From Talaromyces rugulosus (Eukaryota; Ascomycota; Eurotiomycetes; Eurotiales; Trichocomaceae), in contig NC_049564.1 of assembly GCF_013368755.1 (NCBI RefSeq), positions 1,620,001 through 1,684,000 of the forward strand: a stretch of DNA of 64,000 nt, in the 5' to 3' direction. The stretch's first letter is position 1; the number at the start of each line of letters is the position of its first letter. The notes under the pieces were generated by a model. That model was not told where the DNA came from. It ran no database searches and saw only the letters and a list, made by a program, of their open reading frames with translations. The position numbers and the translations under genes are program-made. This document shows positions 1 to 11,500 of this stretch, piece after piece.

Positions 1-1737
1 ATGCGAACCAAATTCGGGACTCTTAGGAGAGAAAGGAACATTGGCCTCACGTACGCTCTCTTCAAGCGAGTCCACATCTTCGAGCACAACCTTGAGAGGA
101 TTAAGCACCAGCATAAGGCGAGGGACGGTCATTTCCAGGTATCGGCGAATACTCTGTTCGAATCTGGTCAGCCGGATAAGTGTATTCGCCGTAGTTACGC
201 CTAGGTCGTTGATGAACGAGAGAATAGCTCCAGGGGGTATGCCTCTCCGTCTTAGAGCAATCAGAGTGTATAGTCTTGGGTCGTCCCATGCTCTGACGTA
301 TTTTTCATCAACCAACTTTTTGAGCCCACGTTTGCTCATGATGGTGCCTGTGATATTAAAACGGCCTGGAGATGTTAAGTCAGTCGGGTTCATGCCAAGG
401 GTCGCCGACACTTACCGTATTCGCGCTGCATTGGTTCGTATATGGAAAGAGTCTTGTTGAGCCACTCATAACTCTCCCGCGACTGGTAAAATTCCGTTGT
501 GCAAAGACTGTGGGTAATTCCTTCGAAACTAAACGCAAATCAGTCGGAGTACGATGGGGTTTTTTTGGGCTTCACATACCTATCCGTGACTCCATGAGTC
601 ATATCGTAGGTCGGATAAATAACCCATTTGTCACCAGTTCGGTAATGGTGTTTTGCCAGAACCCGGTAAGCTGCTATATCCCTGTACCCACGTCAGACGA
701 AAGTCCATGCGCCACATGATAGATAAAACCTTACCAATTCTGAGGGTTTCCGCTTTCGATATCCTGTTTGAAACGCAGGAAAGCCGCTTGCGGTTTGTAT
801 TTTCCATCACGCATATCCCGGAACTTCTGGAGATTGGTCTCCACATCTTGCTCGGCATGCTGGCAGCGATACCTAGGTGAAGTTCCCTTCTCTCCGCCGC
901 GCTGCAACTTAAGCTCTGTGTCAGGGCAGTGGCAGACATATGCCTTTTGGAGGGTAATGAGCTGTTCAGCATGTGCGTACAGCCTATCGAAGTTATCGCT
1001 CGAGTAGGTGATCGCGTGAGGTTTGAATCCTAAGATATAAGCGCCCAGCCATATTCACTGTGGAAGCGTTCGTACCAAGCCATTCGACAATTTCGATAAT
1101 AGAACTGAAATATACCTCCTCCTCGGCCTCCGGATTGGTGTCATCGAATCTAAAAATTAGTACGGCGAGATTCGTAAACTAGAATCCGGATATGTACCTA
1201 AGATTCTATACCAAGTATTAAATAACAGCATTATTTGTTCATTCCACCATCGGACTTACTGTTTTTCCACCATGGTAACGAGCAAATCCAAAATTGATCG
1301 CAATTGCCTTGGCATGGCCTTTTCACCTGATGTTAGATGGTATCGTCTTTGTTGGCTTGAGTAATGTACCTAAATGTAGACTTGAAACACGTTAGTATCC
1401 TTCATATTACCACATGCGAATATAGAGACAAAAATACTCACAATCCATTGGGTTCAGGTGGGAACCGAGTCACAGTGTCTGGCCCCGTCGGTCTCTCTTC
1501 GTAGACTTTCGCGAGGAACCCCTCCTTGAACATCGAATCGGGATCAATTGGAGCTTCCTCCTGCTTTGGCTTCGGGGCGTTTTCCGTCTTGGGGGCAGGC
1601 GCCTTAGTTTGCTGCGCCTTGCTCGCCTTTTTTGCTCGCTTCGCGATGCGCTTCTTCAATTCGCCCTTGGAGACCATCTCGCCAGTCTCCTCGTCGAGCT
1701 GTAGCTTGGCTACGCCTTCAGCGACGGCGTCCGCCAT
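1..1737 (-). CDS. Glutaminyl-tRNA synthetase, cytosolic (3' end beyond window)
   Basis: Class I aminoacyl-tRNA synthetase that charges tRNA-Gln. Eight exons are visible: 1442-1737, 1370-1380, 1260-1318, 1198-1205, 1076-1149, 735-1029, 580-681, 416-528 and 1-365 (the last continues outside the window; counting it, nine). The N-terminus (about 90 residues, charged, Lys/Pro/Ala-rich) is shorter than that of yeast Gln4. Then come RFPPEPNG, the HIGH-type motif [63 protein letters not shown], the KMSKS-equivalent MSKR and [21 protein letters not shown]. These segments follow the yeast Gln4 and E. coli GlnRS order, which separates it from GluRS. The exon joins at 1198-1205 and 1370-1380 are my reconstruction, chosen because they restore the conserved motifs in frame. 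The C-terminal anticodon-binding barrel is only partly in the window. Start at 1737 is the first ATG giving the conserved frame. Confidence 0.93.
1198..1205 (-). other. 8-nt microexon of the GlnRS gene (NLRFDD motif)
   Basis: Sequence AATCTTAG, preceded by ..GGTATAG and followed by GTACAT. Joined to exons 1260-1318 and 1076-1149 it gives KT-N-L-R-FDDTNP, matching the NLRFDDTNP of bacterial GlnRS and YLRFDDTNP of yeast with no gap. Flanking introns are 54 nt (1206-1259) and 48 nt (1150-1197, TACTAAT branch site). Alternative joins give an extra unrelated stretch or the wrong frame. Confidence 0.75.
1370..1380 (-). other. 11-nt microexon of the GlnRS gene (HIGH motif)
   Basis: Sequence TCTACATTTAG, preceded by ..TTTCAAG and followed by GTACAT. 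Joined to the exons at 1442 and 1318 it gives NG-F-L-H-L-G-H-A-K, the ATP-binding HIGH signature. Upstream intron 1381-1441 (61 nt) has a TACTAAC branch site; downstream intron 1319-1369 (51 nt) has a CTAAC branch site. Without this exon the reading frame hits a stop and lacks the motif. Confidence 0.8.
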
Positions 1738-2025
1738 GTTGGGCAGATTTGAATCGCAGAAACCTGGAATATCACAGAAGAAGGTGTTGTAAAGTTGGTA
1801 AAATCAAAGAGCGCCTTGTTTGTAGCTTTGGTGGGGAAGCAAAAAAACGCATGTGGTCGCGGGGCTGTGACTCACTTGAGATAAGATAAGGAATGTCCGG
1901 GAAAACTGATGGGCCGTCTGTGTTTATACTTGAGCGTATCCGGGAATTATCAGAATTTCAGTATTTACTAATTCTCAATCGAATGTATATATAGCAAAAA
2001 AAAGGTACCTAGTCAAAATACCCCT

Positions 2026-4020
2026 CTACCCGACAAAAACATCGCCCAGCCTCTTCCACCACAGCTTCCCCTTGTCAATTGGCTTCGTTCCCTGTGCCCT
2101 GGACACATCCTGGACCACCTCCTCTCTTCTTCCACTCCAAATATCCATCTCTTCGAGTTTGACCCACTTGGTCTTGTTCCAGAACTTGTAACCCACTACT
2201 AATATCAGAAAAACGGGTATAAGGATATAGTTGATGACGAAATCCTTTGCGCTGAACGGATTGAGGAACGCCGTGTATCCTTGGAAGAAAACCAGGAAAA
2301 TGTTCGCTCCAACCGAGAAGTATGTGCCATAAGGATAAAATGACGAACGGTAGGGCAAGAGGGAAAGGTCCTGGTTCTGGGCTTTCAGGGCACGGCGGAA
2401 GCGAATATGGGCTATGCTGATGGATCCCCATACTATGAACGTGGCCACTGCAAGTATTTGTGTGAGATTCTGATGCAAAAATCAAGAAAGAGATTATGTA
2501 GCTTACCTCCTGACAAAGTGATCAAAGCCGAGTAAAGCACACCAGCGCTCGACGATAAATCGAGAAACGAGATGCAAGCAAAAACATTGGTGAAAATCAA
2601 TGCAGCCCAGGGAACTCCAGCTTTGTTTGTTACACCCAGGAATCTGGGCGCTTTTCCATTCCTTGCCATGTATAGGATGGTTCTCGAGGCGACGTATAGC
2701 GAGCTATTCCCTGCTGACAGCACGGAAATAGCAATAAGCGCATTGATCAGATGAGCAGCGGGCAATATCCCTGCTTCAGTAAGTGCAATGGTCAATGGCG
2801 AGCTGGCAGTTTTGGATCCCGAAGAGAGCAAGCCGGGATCATTATATGGTATCAGTATGCCGATGAAAAACATCAGTCCTAGATAAAAGACGAGAATGCG
2901 CCAGAAGACTTGGCGAATTGCTCTGGGAACAGCGCGGCGTGGATTTGATGATTCTCCAGCAGTGATACCGACCCTATATACTCGTTAATATCACATTAAA
3001 AATCAATGAAAATGTGGAAAAACTTACATTTCTGTCCCGGCATACAGAGTTCCAGCCACCACAAAAGTCTTTGCAACACCATTGATCGAATCAGCGAATG
3101 CTCCGGGTTCGTGCCAGTATTTGAAACCGATCTTCTGAGGTCCGATACCGCCAGAGCTTATACATATGGCGAGGATGAAAAAGACTATCAGTGATATGAC
3201 CTTGATTCTATGAAGAGTCAGCATGGAACGAAGTTTCTCGACGATAGGTAAGCGCACAATGCCAACCAAAATTCTACTTCGCCGTATACCAGAACACCCA
3301 GACTTGACATTCCAAGGAACAAGAACCAAAAGATGAGGATCCAGCCCCATAAAGGAACAGTATCTGTCCAGTAGCCTATAACAAGACCAATGGAAGTATA
3401 CTCATTGGCCAGGACCTCCGAAATATTAGCCACAGGTCCCGAATAATAATGGACTCAACTCACTGTAACCCATAGGTACCAATACGCCCATCCCAAAGCA
3501 AATGCGACGCTGTCATCCATAAATCTCTCTGCATATTCCACAAAAGAACCGGTCACGGGAATAAGAGTAGCCATTTCACCGAGTGCTTGCCTATCAGATA
3601 CAAAAGTCAGTAACAATGTTGTCGTCTCATCGCAAAGAAATCTCATACATGACGAAGAAAACAATAATTCCAACCAACGCGAAACTAATCAGAACTCCTG
3701 CTGGTCCCCCATTGTTCAATGCATTTCCAGAACCAACAAGAATACCAGGTCCAATGATACCTGCGCATTGTATTAGAATTTAAGAAGAAAAAAAGAATAA
3801 ATTTCTGCGAGCAAATCAACTTACCGCCAATGGCAATCATCTGCAAATGCCTCGACTTGAGCTTGCGATGCAAGGGCGCCGAAAAGGCATCTTTAGGGCT
3901 GTCTTCGCCAGGTACGCCATCTTCAACAGAAGTTTTGTGGTTGCTTTCGGGGAAAGCGTTGAAGATCAGGTTTGAATTTTTCCCCTGATTTTCTTCTAAT
4001 TCGCCATGCGCAGCAGCCAT
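2026..4020 (-). CDS. Amino-acid permease (APC superfamily, fungal YAT type)
   Basis: Plasma-membrane amino-acid/proton symporter family. Exon 1 (3835-4020) encodes a hydrophilic N-terminal tail of about 60 residues ending LKSRHLQMIAIGG, followed after an intron by IGPGILVGSGNAL, the conserved TM1 break region. Further exons carry QALGEMATLIPVTGSFVEYA (TM2-3), ALGWAYWYLW, WGWILIFWFLFLG, PRRAVPRAI-type loop and several more hydrophobic helices, and a C-terminal cytosolic tail ending in a Lys/Trp-rich segment. At least five short introns interrupt the gene, some inside membrane helices. Substrate cannot be told from sequence. The ATG at 4020 is preferred to one 180 nt upstream because the upstream codons lie in AT-rich, non-conserved sequence. 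No clear partner gene is adjacent; the DJ-1 gene upstream is in the same orientation but 0.9 kb away. Confidence 0.9.
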
Positions 4021-4917
4021 TGTGAGCTCTTGCGATGGCTGGCCAAAAATTCCCCGAAGATCTTCGTCGCCGATAGGGTTTAGCGGGACGGGAGCTGCTC
4101 TGTGGATGTCAATCGCATTCGCAATTTTCAAGCGGAAAAGCCACCTATATAGGCAAGGGAAAAATTCATTTCTAGCTAGCAAGGAAAGATCAGGTATCAC
4201 GATGCTGTGTCTCGCCGACTTTCTCGTGTCATGAAGATCTTTTGGCTGACTTGTCCGGTTTAGGCATGATCTGGGGGTCTTTTCGTGATGGTGTGATTGC
4301 TGCTATCAATCTCCTCATAATACGCTATTCCTATTTGGTGGAAAATTCCACATGGCTTGACGCGGCGTTTTCACAGGGATTTCGCGAGGAAAACAAAAGA
4401 GAACTTAAGTTAAGTGCGGGCCAAGAGTAAATAAGCTTGGTAAAACTTTCCGCTCTGTTAAAACGAGAGGCGTTGTGGTATATTACATGTAGAGTCTCAA
4501 TGGGAATACCAAATTCAAACAACCAGTTTCCACGATCAAGTGCATGTATATTCCAGGAAAAAAAGATAGTCTAATAATAACAATACTATAGGTAGATGAG
4601 TGGGACTGAGCCACGAGGCGGTAGCTGTCATAACCCTAATTCGCCAGTCTGCGGATAGCCCTTATACTTCCGCGGTCTTAGGGGCATTGCATTCCAATAT
4701 TATTGGGATTTTTGCTGCAGAGTTGACTTTGACGTCTACAGCTGGTAGGAGGTAGCATTTATCTGCGGTTAATTTTGAAAAATAACTTTCAAAAATTTTT
4801 TTCATTCGTATTTGAAACATACATGATTTCAAGTATCCACTGGTATATCTTGACAGACAAGCGTCGACATTGAACAGTACACGTATCACAATGATACCCC
4901 CTTCAACTGCTACTCCC
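4021..4917. other. Intergenic, no gene recognised
   Basis: About 900 nt between the permease start and the DJ-1 stop. Only short unsupported ORFs. It should hold the permease promoter and the DJ-1 3' UTR. One near-palindrome TTCCGCGGTC lies at 4668-4677, without the symmetrical ends seen in the 25-38 kb cluster. Confidence 0.6.
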
Positions 4918-5595
4918 CTATAATTCAACAGGTTTTCCGTCCACTCCTCGAAGACCATGTCCCAGCAGATCCAAAGAAATCTTAGTAATTTCCAAGCCGC
5001 ACTGGTCAAGTAACCAGTGCGAAAACATATCCATCCCTGTAACCGCTGTAGTCGCAGTCCATATATTCCCATCTACCACCCAATTCAACTTGTCGCTTCT
5101 TTTCACCCAATTAACCGCGGGATAAAGTTTCTCAGCCAAGGTAATGCCGTTGTGATTGACCGCTGCGCGCCTCCCATCCAAGAGACCCGTTTGGGCGAGC
5201 ACCAGGGAGCCTGTGCAAGTAGTGAAAACAGTCTTGATTTCTTTCTTTGCTACACGGTCTTTGATAAAATTAATCATCTCGTCCGGCATTTTGTAGTCCG
5301 GCATAGGTCCACCCAGAAGTAAATAGTCTAGCGGCGGACAGTCGGCACATGTCGTATTGCCAAACACGCTGATGTTCTCAAGATCTAGTTTCATTGGCGC
5401 GATTCCAGTGCTAGAGTCTTGTATGTGGTAGAACTCAAGCTCCATGCCTTTCTTGTGAGCGTCTTTGGAAATCAAGCCCATATCTTCGCATATCTTAAGC
5501 ATGTTTATCTGGGACCCAGCGATAACATCAAGGGATCCCATAACGTCAATCGCTTGGTAGGGATAGAGAGGAATGCCAAATCTAATGGGAGCCAT
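4918..5595 (-). CDS. DJ-1/PfpI (ThiJ) family protein, class I glutamine-amidotransferase-like
   Basis: Single exon. The DJ-1/PfpI fold starts with RFGIPLYPYQAIDVMGSLD and has the nucleophile elbow TTCTGSLVLAQTGLLDG with the candidate catalytic Cys, followed by AAVNHNG (His) and the late segment GMDMFSHWLLDQ. This variant belongs to the fungal/bacterial subgroup around isonitrile hydratase and GATase1 transcription-regulator-like domains, but no AraC domain follows. Length about 225 residues is normal for a stand-alone domain. I chose the ATG at 5595 (MAPIRFGIP) because homologues begin close to the first beta strand; an in-frame ATG 17 codons upstream is possible. Function in this fungus is unknown; members act as glyoxalases, proteases or isonitrile hydratases. 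Confidence 0.9.
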   Translation of the reverse strand: MAPIRFGIPLYPYQAIDVMGSLDVIAGSQINMLKICEDMGLISKDAHKKGMELEFYHIQDSSTGIAPMKLDLENISVFGNTTCADCPPLDYLLLGGPMPDYKMPDEMINFIKDRVAKKEIKTVFTTCTGSLVLAQTGLLDGRRAAVNHNGITLAEKLYPAVNWVKRSDKLNWVVDGNIWTATTAVTGMDMFSHWLLDQCGLEITKISLDLLGHGLRGVDGKPVEL

Positions 5596-5706
5596 TTTCA
5601 ATGTTGAATTCGATAAGGTAAATATTATGGTTTTTAGGGGGTTCAATTGGAAAATAAGATGTGAATGAAAATGAAGATGAGTAATGGTCGCCGGGAAATC
5701 GAAGAA

Positions 5707-5714
5707 TTTATATA
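5707..5714 (-). promoter_or_regulatory. TATA-like element of the DJ-1 family gene
   Basis: TATATAAA on the minus strand, about 112 nt upstream of the chosen ATG at 5595. A position match only; no transcription data. The rest of 5715-6274 holds no recognisable gene and should contain the promoter of the Zn2Cys6 gene that starts at 6275. Confidence 0.45.
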
Positions 5715-6274
5715 CTGCAGTCTACCCCTCTTTATTATGGAAAGATCTTAGCATCCTGCACAGGGGCTTCGTTTAATATTTCCAGCTGAGAATAATTAAT
5801 GCTTACACCTGGCCGAGGGATGAGAGAATAACTGCCAATGAATAAAATTACTGTGGAAGTAATGCAGGCCTAGTGTAACGTTAAAGAGCGAGTGTAAGCT
5901 GGCTGGAGCTCTGGAAGGTAAGTAGTACCGAAAAAATGCAGATCTTCATGCATGTATGACTAGGACCTACTTCCATAAAACGAAAACTTTTATGTTGGCA
6001 GTTCGGTGTTGTACTGCTGATATTGTATACTCGCGTCAACCTGCCATCCGGAGGTTGGCTCGGCTCTTCCTTCCTTCCGCGCTGCTCGGCATCAGACATC
6101 ATCACGTAGCATTTCTATCTTTCCCTTTCACAACTCTTACTTTTTTTTTTTAATGAAACACTATTTCTGGCAATTCATAACCTTTTAACAGATTCCAATT
6201 GGATAACTAAAAGACGTGTGGGCCCAATGCCACAGTAATATTCCACGAAGCGTCTTCCATCCTACCGCTAGTAA

Positions 6275-8480
6275 ATGGACGATTCTCGATACAGCTGTCC
6301 AAGACCGAGAGCTTCGCGCGCTTGTGTCCCTTGCAAAAAGCACAAGACACGATGCCTCGCGTCCGCTAACTCAACACGTTGCCGACGGTAAAGCGTCATT
6401 TTTTTTAATGGGGTATGCGATCATGAAAAATAACATCCAGGCAGATGCGAAAGTACAGGATCGATATGCGTCTACAGTGATAGGCAACAATCAAGGTTTG
6501 TCTGTGGCTATAGATTTCAAATGTTTAAAGAAGGTAATGCTGAAATTTTAATACAGGAATAAGAATCCATGCTCAAAACCTTCACTTCCCCAGTCTGAGA
6601 GAGTTTTTGCCGAAACAGACTGTGTTTTAGAAAGACTTACCCCTGCCACTCTGGATGTCCAATACGAAGACGAGTCCGAGAAAGTGATCCAAATACACAG
6701 CAACGTCTTTGGACGCCATGCCCAAGAGGATCCAAAATGCGGCGCACCACCAGCCAGACATTCAGACGAGGCAGAAAAGAAGCCGAAAAGGCCGTCGCTG
6801 AGTATGAGCCAAGCAAATCAGATGGTACAGTCATTTCGCAGGCGAAATGAATGTTTCCCGTTTGTTATCTTACCGGAAAACACAACAGTCGAGGAGTTGT
6901 GCCAGCAGCGCCCTTTTCTGCTTCTTGCGGTGCTAGTGGTTACCTCTGACATTACACCGGTGCTTCAAAAATCGCTGGATGAGCGATTACGCAAGGTTGT
7001 GGCTACGAGGGTGGTTATGCAGGGTGAAAAGTCATTGGATTACTTACAAGGTCTCATCATTTACCTTGCATGGTTCGTAACAAATCTCAAAACACTATTC
7101 ACAAATTATACTGATAATGTCACTAAAAAAAAGGCATCCAATTCATCTGAGACCGACCAACAACCAGATATTTCAGTATACACAGCTTGCAATCGCTATG
7201 ACTTCCGATTTGGGCCTCGAACGCAAAATGGAATCGCCATCGGAGTCTGCCGAGGATCGACTAACTGCGACGAATATACTTTTGGGCTGCTATTATCAAT
7301 CTTCAAAGTAAGCCGATAAAAAAGAAACCCCAGTATTTCTACTTCGTTCAGCTAATCTCGGTAGTGCTGGAATGGCTTTTAAGAGGCCCAACAATTTCAC
7401 TTTTAAACCTTCGGATGAACTGCTGGACTCGATGTTGATGCACAATAATGAACCTTTCACTCAGGTGGCTGCGGCTGCTACACGATTAGCTAAATTCATT
7501 GAAAGAATACATTACATTGATGTCGACAGGGAGATGGAAAATTTACAAGTCTGGATAGAATGCCCATTCCAGAAACTCACACAAGTGTATTTGCAAGAGT
7601 TGTCGGAAATAGAGAGCGCCTTTTCAACATCTGTTGATGCAAACAGTGAGTTTCACACCTCATTTATACACATCTGGTTCCCTAGCTAACGAAACAAAAA
7701 GTCAAAATACAGGTTCTTCGGAAATTCGCCAGAGTTGAATTATACACCATAGCTCTAGTAAAAGAAAAATACCGATCAAAATGGCAACGAAAAAAGTCAA
7801 ACCATATTCTCAACCACGAAATCAACTCACTGAGCTACTTGCAAATCTACTCGACATGTTTCACCGAGATAAATACCTTTATAGAGTTTATGATCAACAC
7901 TTCTTCGGATGACTGGCGAAGACTCCCTTTTAGCGAATGGGCCATGTTAAGCATAGTCATAATCTATTTTTCGAAATTATGCCAAACCAAAATCGCAAAT
8001 GATATGGACAAATCTACCGCGTACGATGAACTGTTTCAAACGGAGCGCGATATTTGGCTATCTAGTATCGACCGCCTGTGTGATCGCCTCGAAGAGGTGT
8101 CAACGACAACGACAACGACGCAGCAGGAGAATACCTGCTGTCGGCGCACACCGGATTTCTTCTATTTATTCAACACCGTGCTGAAAATTTTCAAAGAAAA
8201 CTTTGTGCGTGATTTTATGACTATTCAGAAAGCCCCACTGTCATCTAGTCAAAAAGATGAAGAAGAAGAAATAGAAGGATCTAGCTGTCGGCGCACCAGT
8301 AGTCGATCTCAGTGCCCCGTTATGAACGGTGATCTTCAGCATACCGATTATTGGGACATGTTGATGGACGATACGCAGAATTACCTTGGAGATATGGGAT
8401 GTTTTGGGGCAGAAGCAGATTTGGATATCAACGACCCCGCGTATTTTGATTTGACTTCTTGGGTGGATATTTCTATATAG
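6275..8480 (+). CDS. Zn2Cys6 fungal transcription factor
   Basis: The zinc cluster is built from two exons: 6275-6387 supplies CVPCKKHKTRC and the fourth Cys (STRC), and 6445-6495 supplies RRCESTGSIC, together Cx2Cx6Cx8Cx2Cx6C. A third exon starts at 6557. Later exons give the middle homology region with LQGLIIYLAWHPIHLRP, FQYTQLAIAMTSDLGLE and LTATNILLGCYY, typical of the fungal_trans/Fungal_trans_2-like segment, then AGMAFKRPNN. The last exon starts at about 7701 and ends in an acidic tail (WDMLMDDTQNYLGDMG) that could be an activation domain. Further introns lie near 7078-7133 and 7315-7366. Nuclear, DNA-binding. It stands alone between DJ-1 and the P-type ATPase, so its targets are unknown. 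Confidence 0.88.
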
Positions 8481-8577
8481 AACTTCTAACCGTATATTAT
8501 CCCAATCGCTCAAGGGTGCAAGACTTCCTCTGCATCTATTTACTATAACAAAAAGACCTCCCGTAACCTACATATCT

Positions 8578-11500
8578 CTACCAGGCACACTTTGCCAACA
8601 CACCCTGCGGCCATCGTCTGACACCGGCCTTTCTCAACTCATCAAGCAAAAGGATTCCCAACCCAAATGCCGCCGGCAAGAAATAATGCTCTGCCGGGAC
8701 GCTCGATGTGTCGAGCACAGTCTGCAACTGAGGAATATATAGCCAGAGGACGGCAATACACAGCGCAAAAGCGATTGCAGGGAAGAGCAGCAAGTTCTGA
8801 GTTTCCTTGTTGAAAGCAGGGGGGTGCGAGAAGATGGACAAACGGCGGGTGCGGATTGCCATGAGGTTGAACCATTGCCTGGTGGAATAGTTAGTCTCTA
8901 GTTATAAAAAAAAAGGGGGGGTTGATGAATAAAAGCTTACATGACAACCAGATTGATAAAGTAAATCGACGAAGCCTCGTTCAGTTTAGCAGTGTAGTAA
9001 TCCTCACTGACGCCATCCGGCACAGCGCCAAATCCAAACCACAGTGTCGAGAAAGGGATGCCATTGCGCTGCAGATACCAGTACGACATGGAGAACGAGC
9101 AGAGCGTCTCGATCATACCGAGAACACCGTAGGACTGCAGCATAAGCTTCCAGTCAACGAGCCGGTCCTTTTTCGGGTTACGCGGTGGCCGCAACAGGAC
9201 ATCTGCTTCTGGTTTCTCGTATGCGAGGACCGTCGCCGCAGCACAGTCGGTGAAGCAGCAAATGATGATCATCAAAAACGACGATAACACTTGCGGCAGA
9301 CCAAAGACAACGTTTGTAAACACGGGCCAGAATTCAGAAAACGAGCCGGCCGGAAGCAGATAAATGATGGTTTTCTTGAGATTGTCAAACACCACGCGAC
9401 CGTATTGGACTGCCTCGACAATTGCCGAAAACGAGTCGAGCAGGACCATGTCAGCGGCCTCAATTGCAATGTCGGACCCACTGCCCAGCGCGATACCGAT
9501 ATCCGCCGCCTTTAGAGACGGGGCATCGTTGACGCCGTCGCCAGTCATGCCGACGACTTGGTCGCGTGCTTGCAACTCTCTGACTATACGTAGCTTCTGC
9601 TCGGGTGTGGTGCGCGAGAAGACGATTTCCGGATACTTGCATAGTTGGTCCCATTGGTTGTTGTTCAGAGACATCAGCTCGGGCCCACTGATCACAATGG
9701 CCGAGTCCTGTTGCTTCTCAACAACTTCGTGGCCGGTTGCAGTGCGCTGTAGAGCCGTGATGTCGTCGACGCGACTAGATGATGAGACAATGCCACACTG
9801 TTTGGAAATAGCGAGTGCAGTCAGGCCAAAATCTCCAGTGACCATGAATATTCTAATGCCTGCTCGTCGGAGTGTCTTGACAACACCGGGGATCTCCTCG
9901 CGCGGAGGGTCAACAATACCAACAATACCAACCAAAACAAGACCGGATTTTGAGTGTTTCATAACCTCAGACTCGTAATCAGAAGACCCGGGAGATGCCA
10001 TGATATCCTTGGCGGGTATCGCTTTGCGAGCAAGTAGAATGACGCGTTTTCCTTCACTGGACCATTTATCTTTAAGCTGTTTGACTGCATTCAAAGACTC
10101 TGGATCGAGATCCTGGACACTGCCATCGGCGGCAATAGTTTGAGAGCACCGTCCTATCAAAATATCTGGAGCACCTTTAATCGTGAAAAGAATATCCTCA
10201 GGTCTGAAGTTGATAGACTCTGCGGGCGACAAAGCCAACCCGAGACCACTGGACTCATTTAGAGTAAATGTCCGAATCATGAACTTGTTCTTGCTGTTGA
10301 ACGCCAATTCATAGGTCTTTTTCCACATCTGGCGTAAATTGGCGACGGATCCAAGGGTCTCAGACAGTCGGAGAATTGCTTGGTCAGTAGCATCGCCGAA
10401 TATCGGGCGCTCGTGTAGAGGTAGATTCAATGCGGCGGCGTCAAATTCGGCGGCATTGCAAAGTCCGGACATTGCACGAAGTTGATGGATGCCAGATGGC
10501 TTGCCCTTGACAACCATCTCGTCGCGGGCAGACTCGGGGGTATATGTTGTCGTTGAAAGAGCACAATCGGTTACAAACATTTTGTTCTACAAGAGGGTTA
10601 AAATCGAGTCCAGAAAATATGGATCTATACTCACTCGTGTCAATGTGCCAGTTTTGTCGCTGCAGATGACATTAACAGCGCCAAGCGTCTCAACAGTCTT
10701 GAGAGACTTGCACAAGATCTGGTTCTTCCTCATGATATTTGCCGTAATCGTCAAACTCGCCGTGATACCGATGGGGAGACCCTCTGGAATAAACGCAATA
10801 GCCACACTGACACAATCGACGATCAAAGTCGACACATTGATCCAGTCGGGGTGATCCTTTCTCAGCCAGGTAGACCAGACGATAATAACGACGATGATCA
10901 TAGTAACCATGATGGCCACAATCAGCCCAACGAACCGCAAGACTTCCTGTTCCAAGGTGGTCAAGCCTTTCTTTGGCTCACTGGCAAGCTTAGCAATGCG
11001 ACCAAAGACGGTTGAGTCACCTGTAGAGACGACGACTGCCATTGCATTTCCAGATACGCAATGGGTTCCTTGGAGGCCTATGTTGTGTGTTTCGAGATAG
11101 TTATCCTCGGTGGAATCCACCGTGCCGTTGATGGGTTGCGATTCTCCTTGATACAGTCAGGCAAGGTCCCATAAAGAAATATTGCTATTGCAGACTTACC
11201 AGTAAGAATAGACCTGTCAAAACAAGCATCATTTGACACTTCGATAAACCGAACATCTGCTGGAAGCTTGTTTCCCGCCTTGATATAAACAATGTCACCG
11301 GGCACGATATCTGGCGCAGTCACAGAAGCCTGCGAAGCATCACGCAACACAATACAACTTTCCGGAAGCATAGCCGTGATAGAATTCATGACGCGAGACG
11401 AAGACCAATCCTGCCAGCCATTGAACCCCGCCTGGATGAAAAACACCGCGAGCAGGACAATGGCCAAGGCAAGGTTTGCAGGCGCCGGTGGGTCGCCGAG

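Noticed and set aside
4668..4677. TTCCGCGGTC near-palindrome
   Set aside because: Isolated, in the 3' flank of the DJ-1 gene, and asymmetric; taken as background for the cluster motif.
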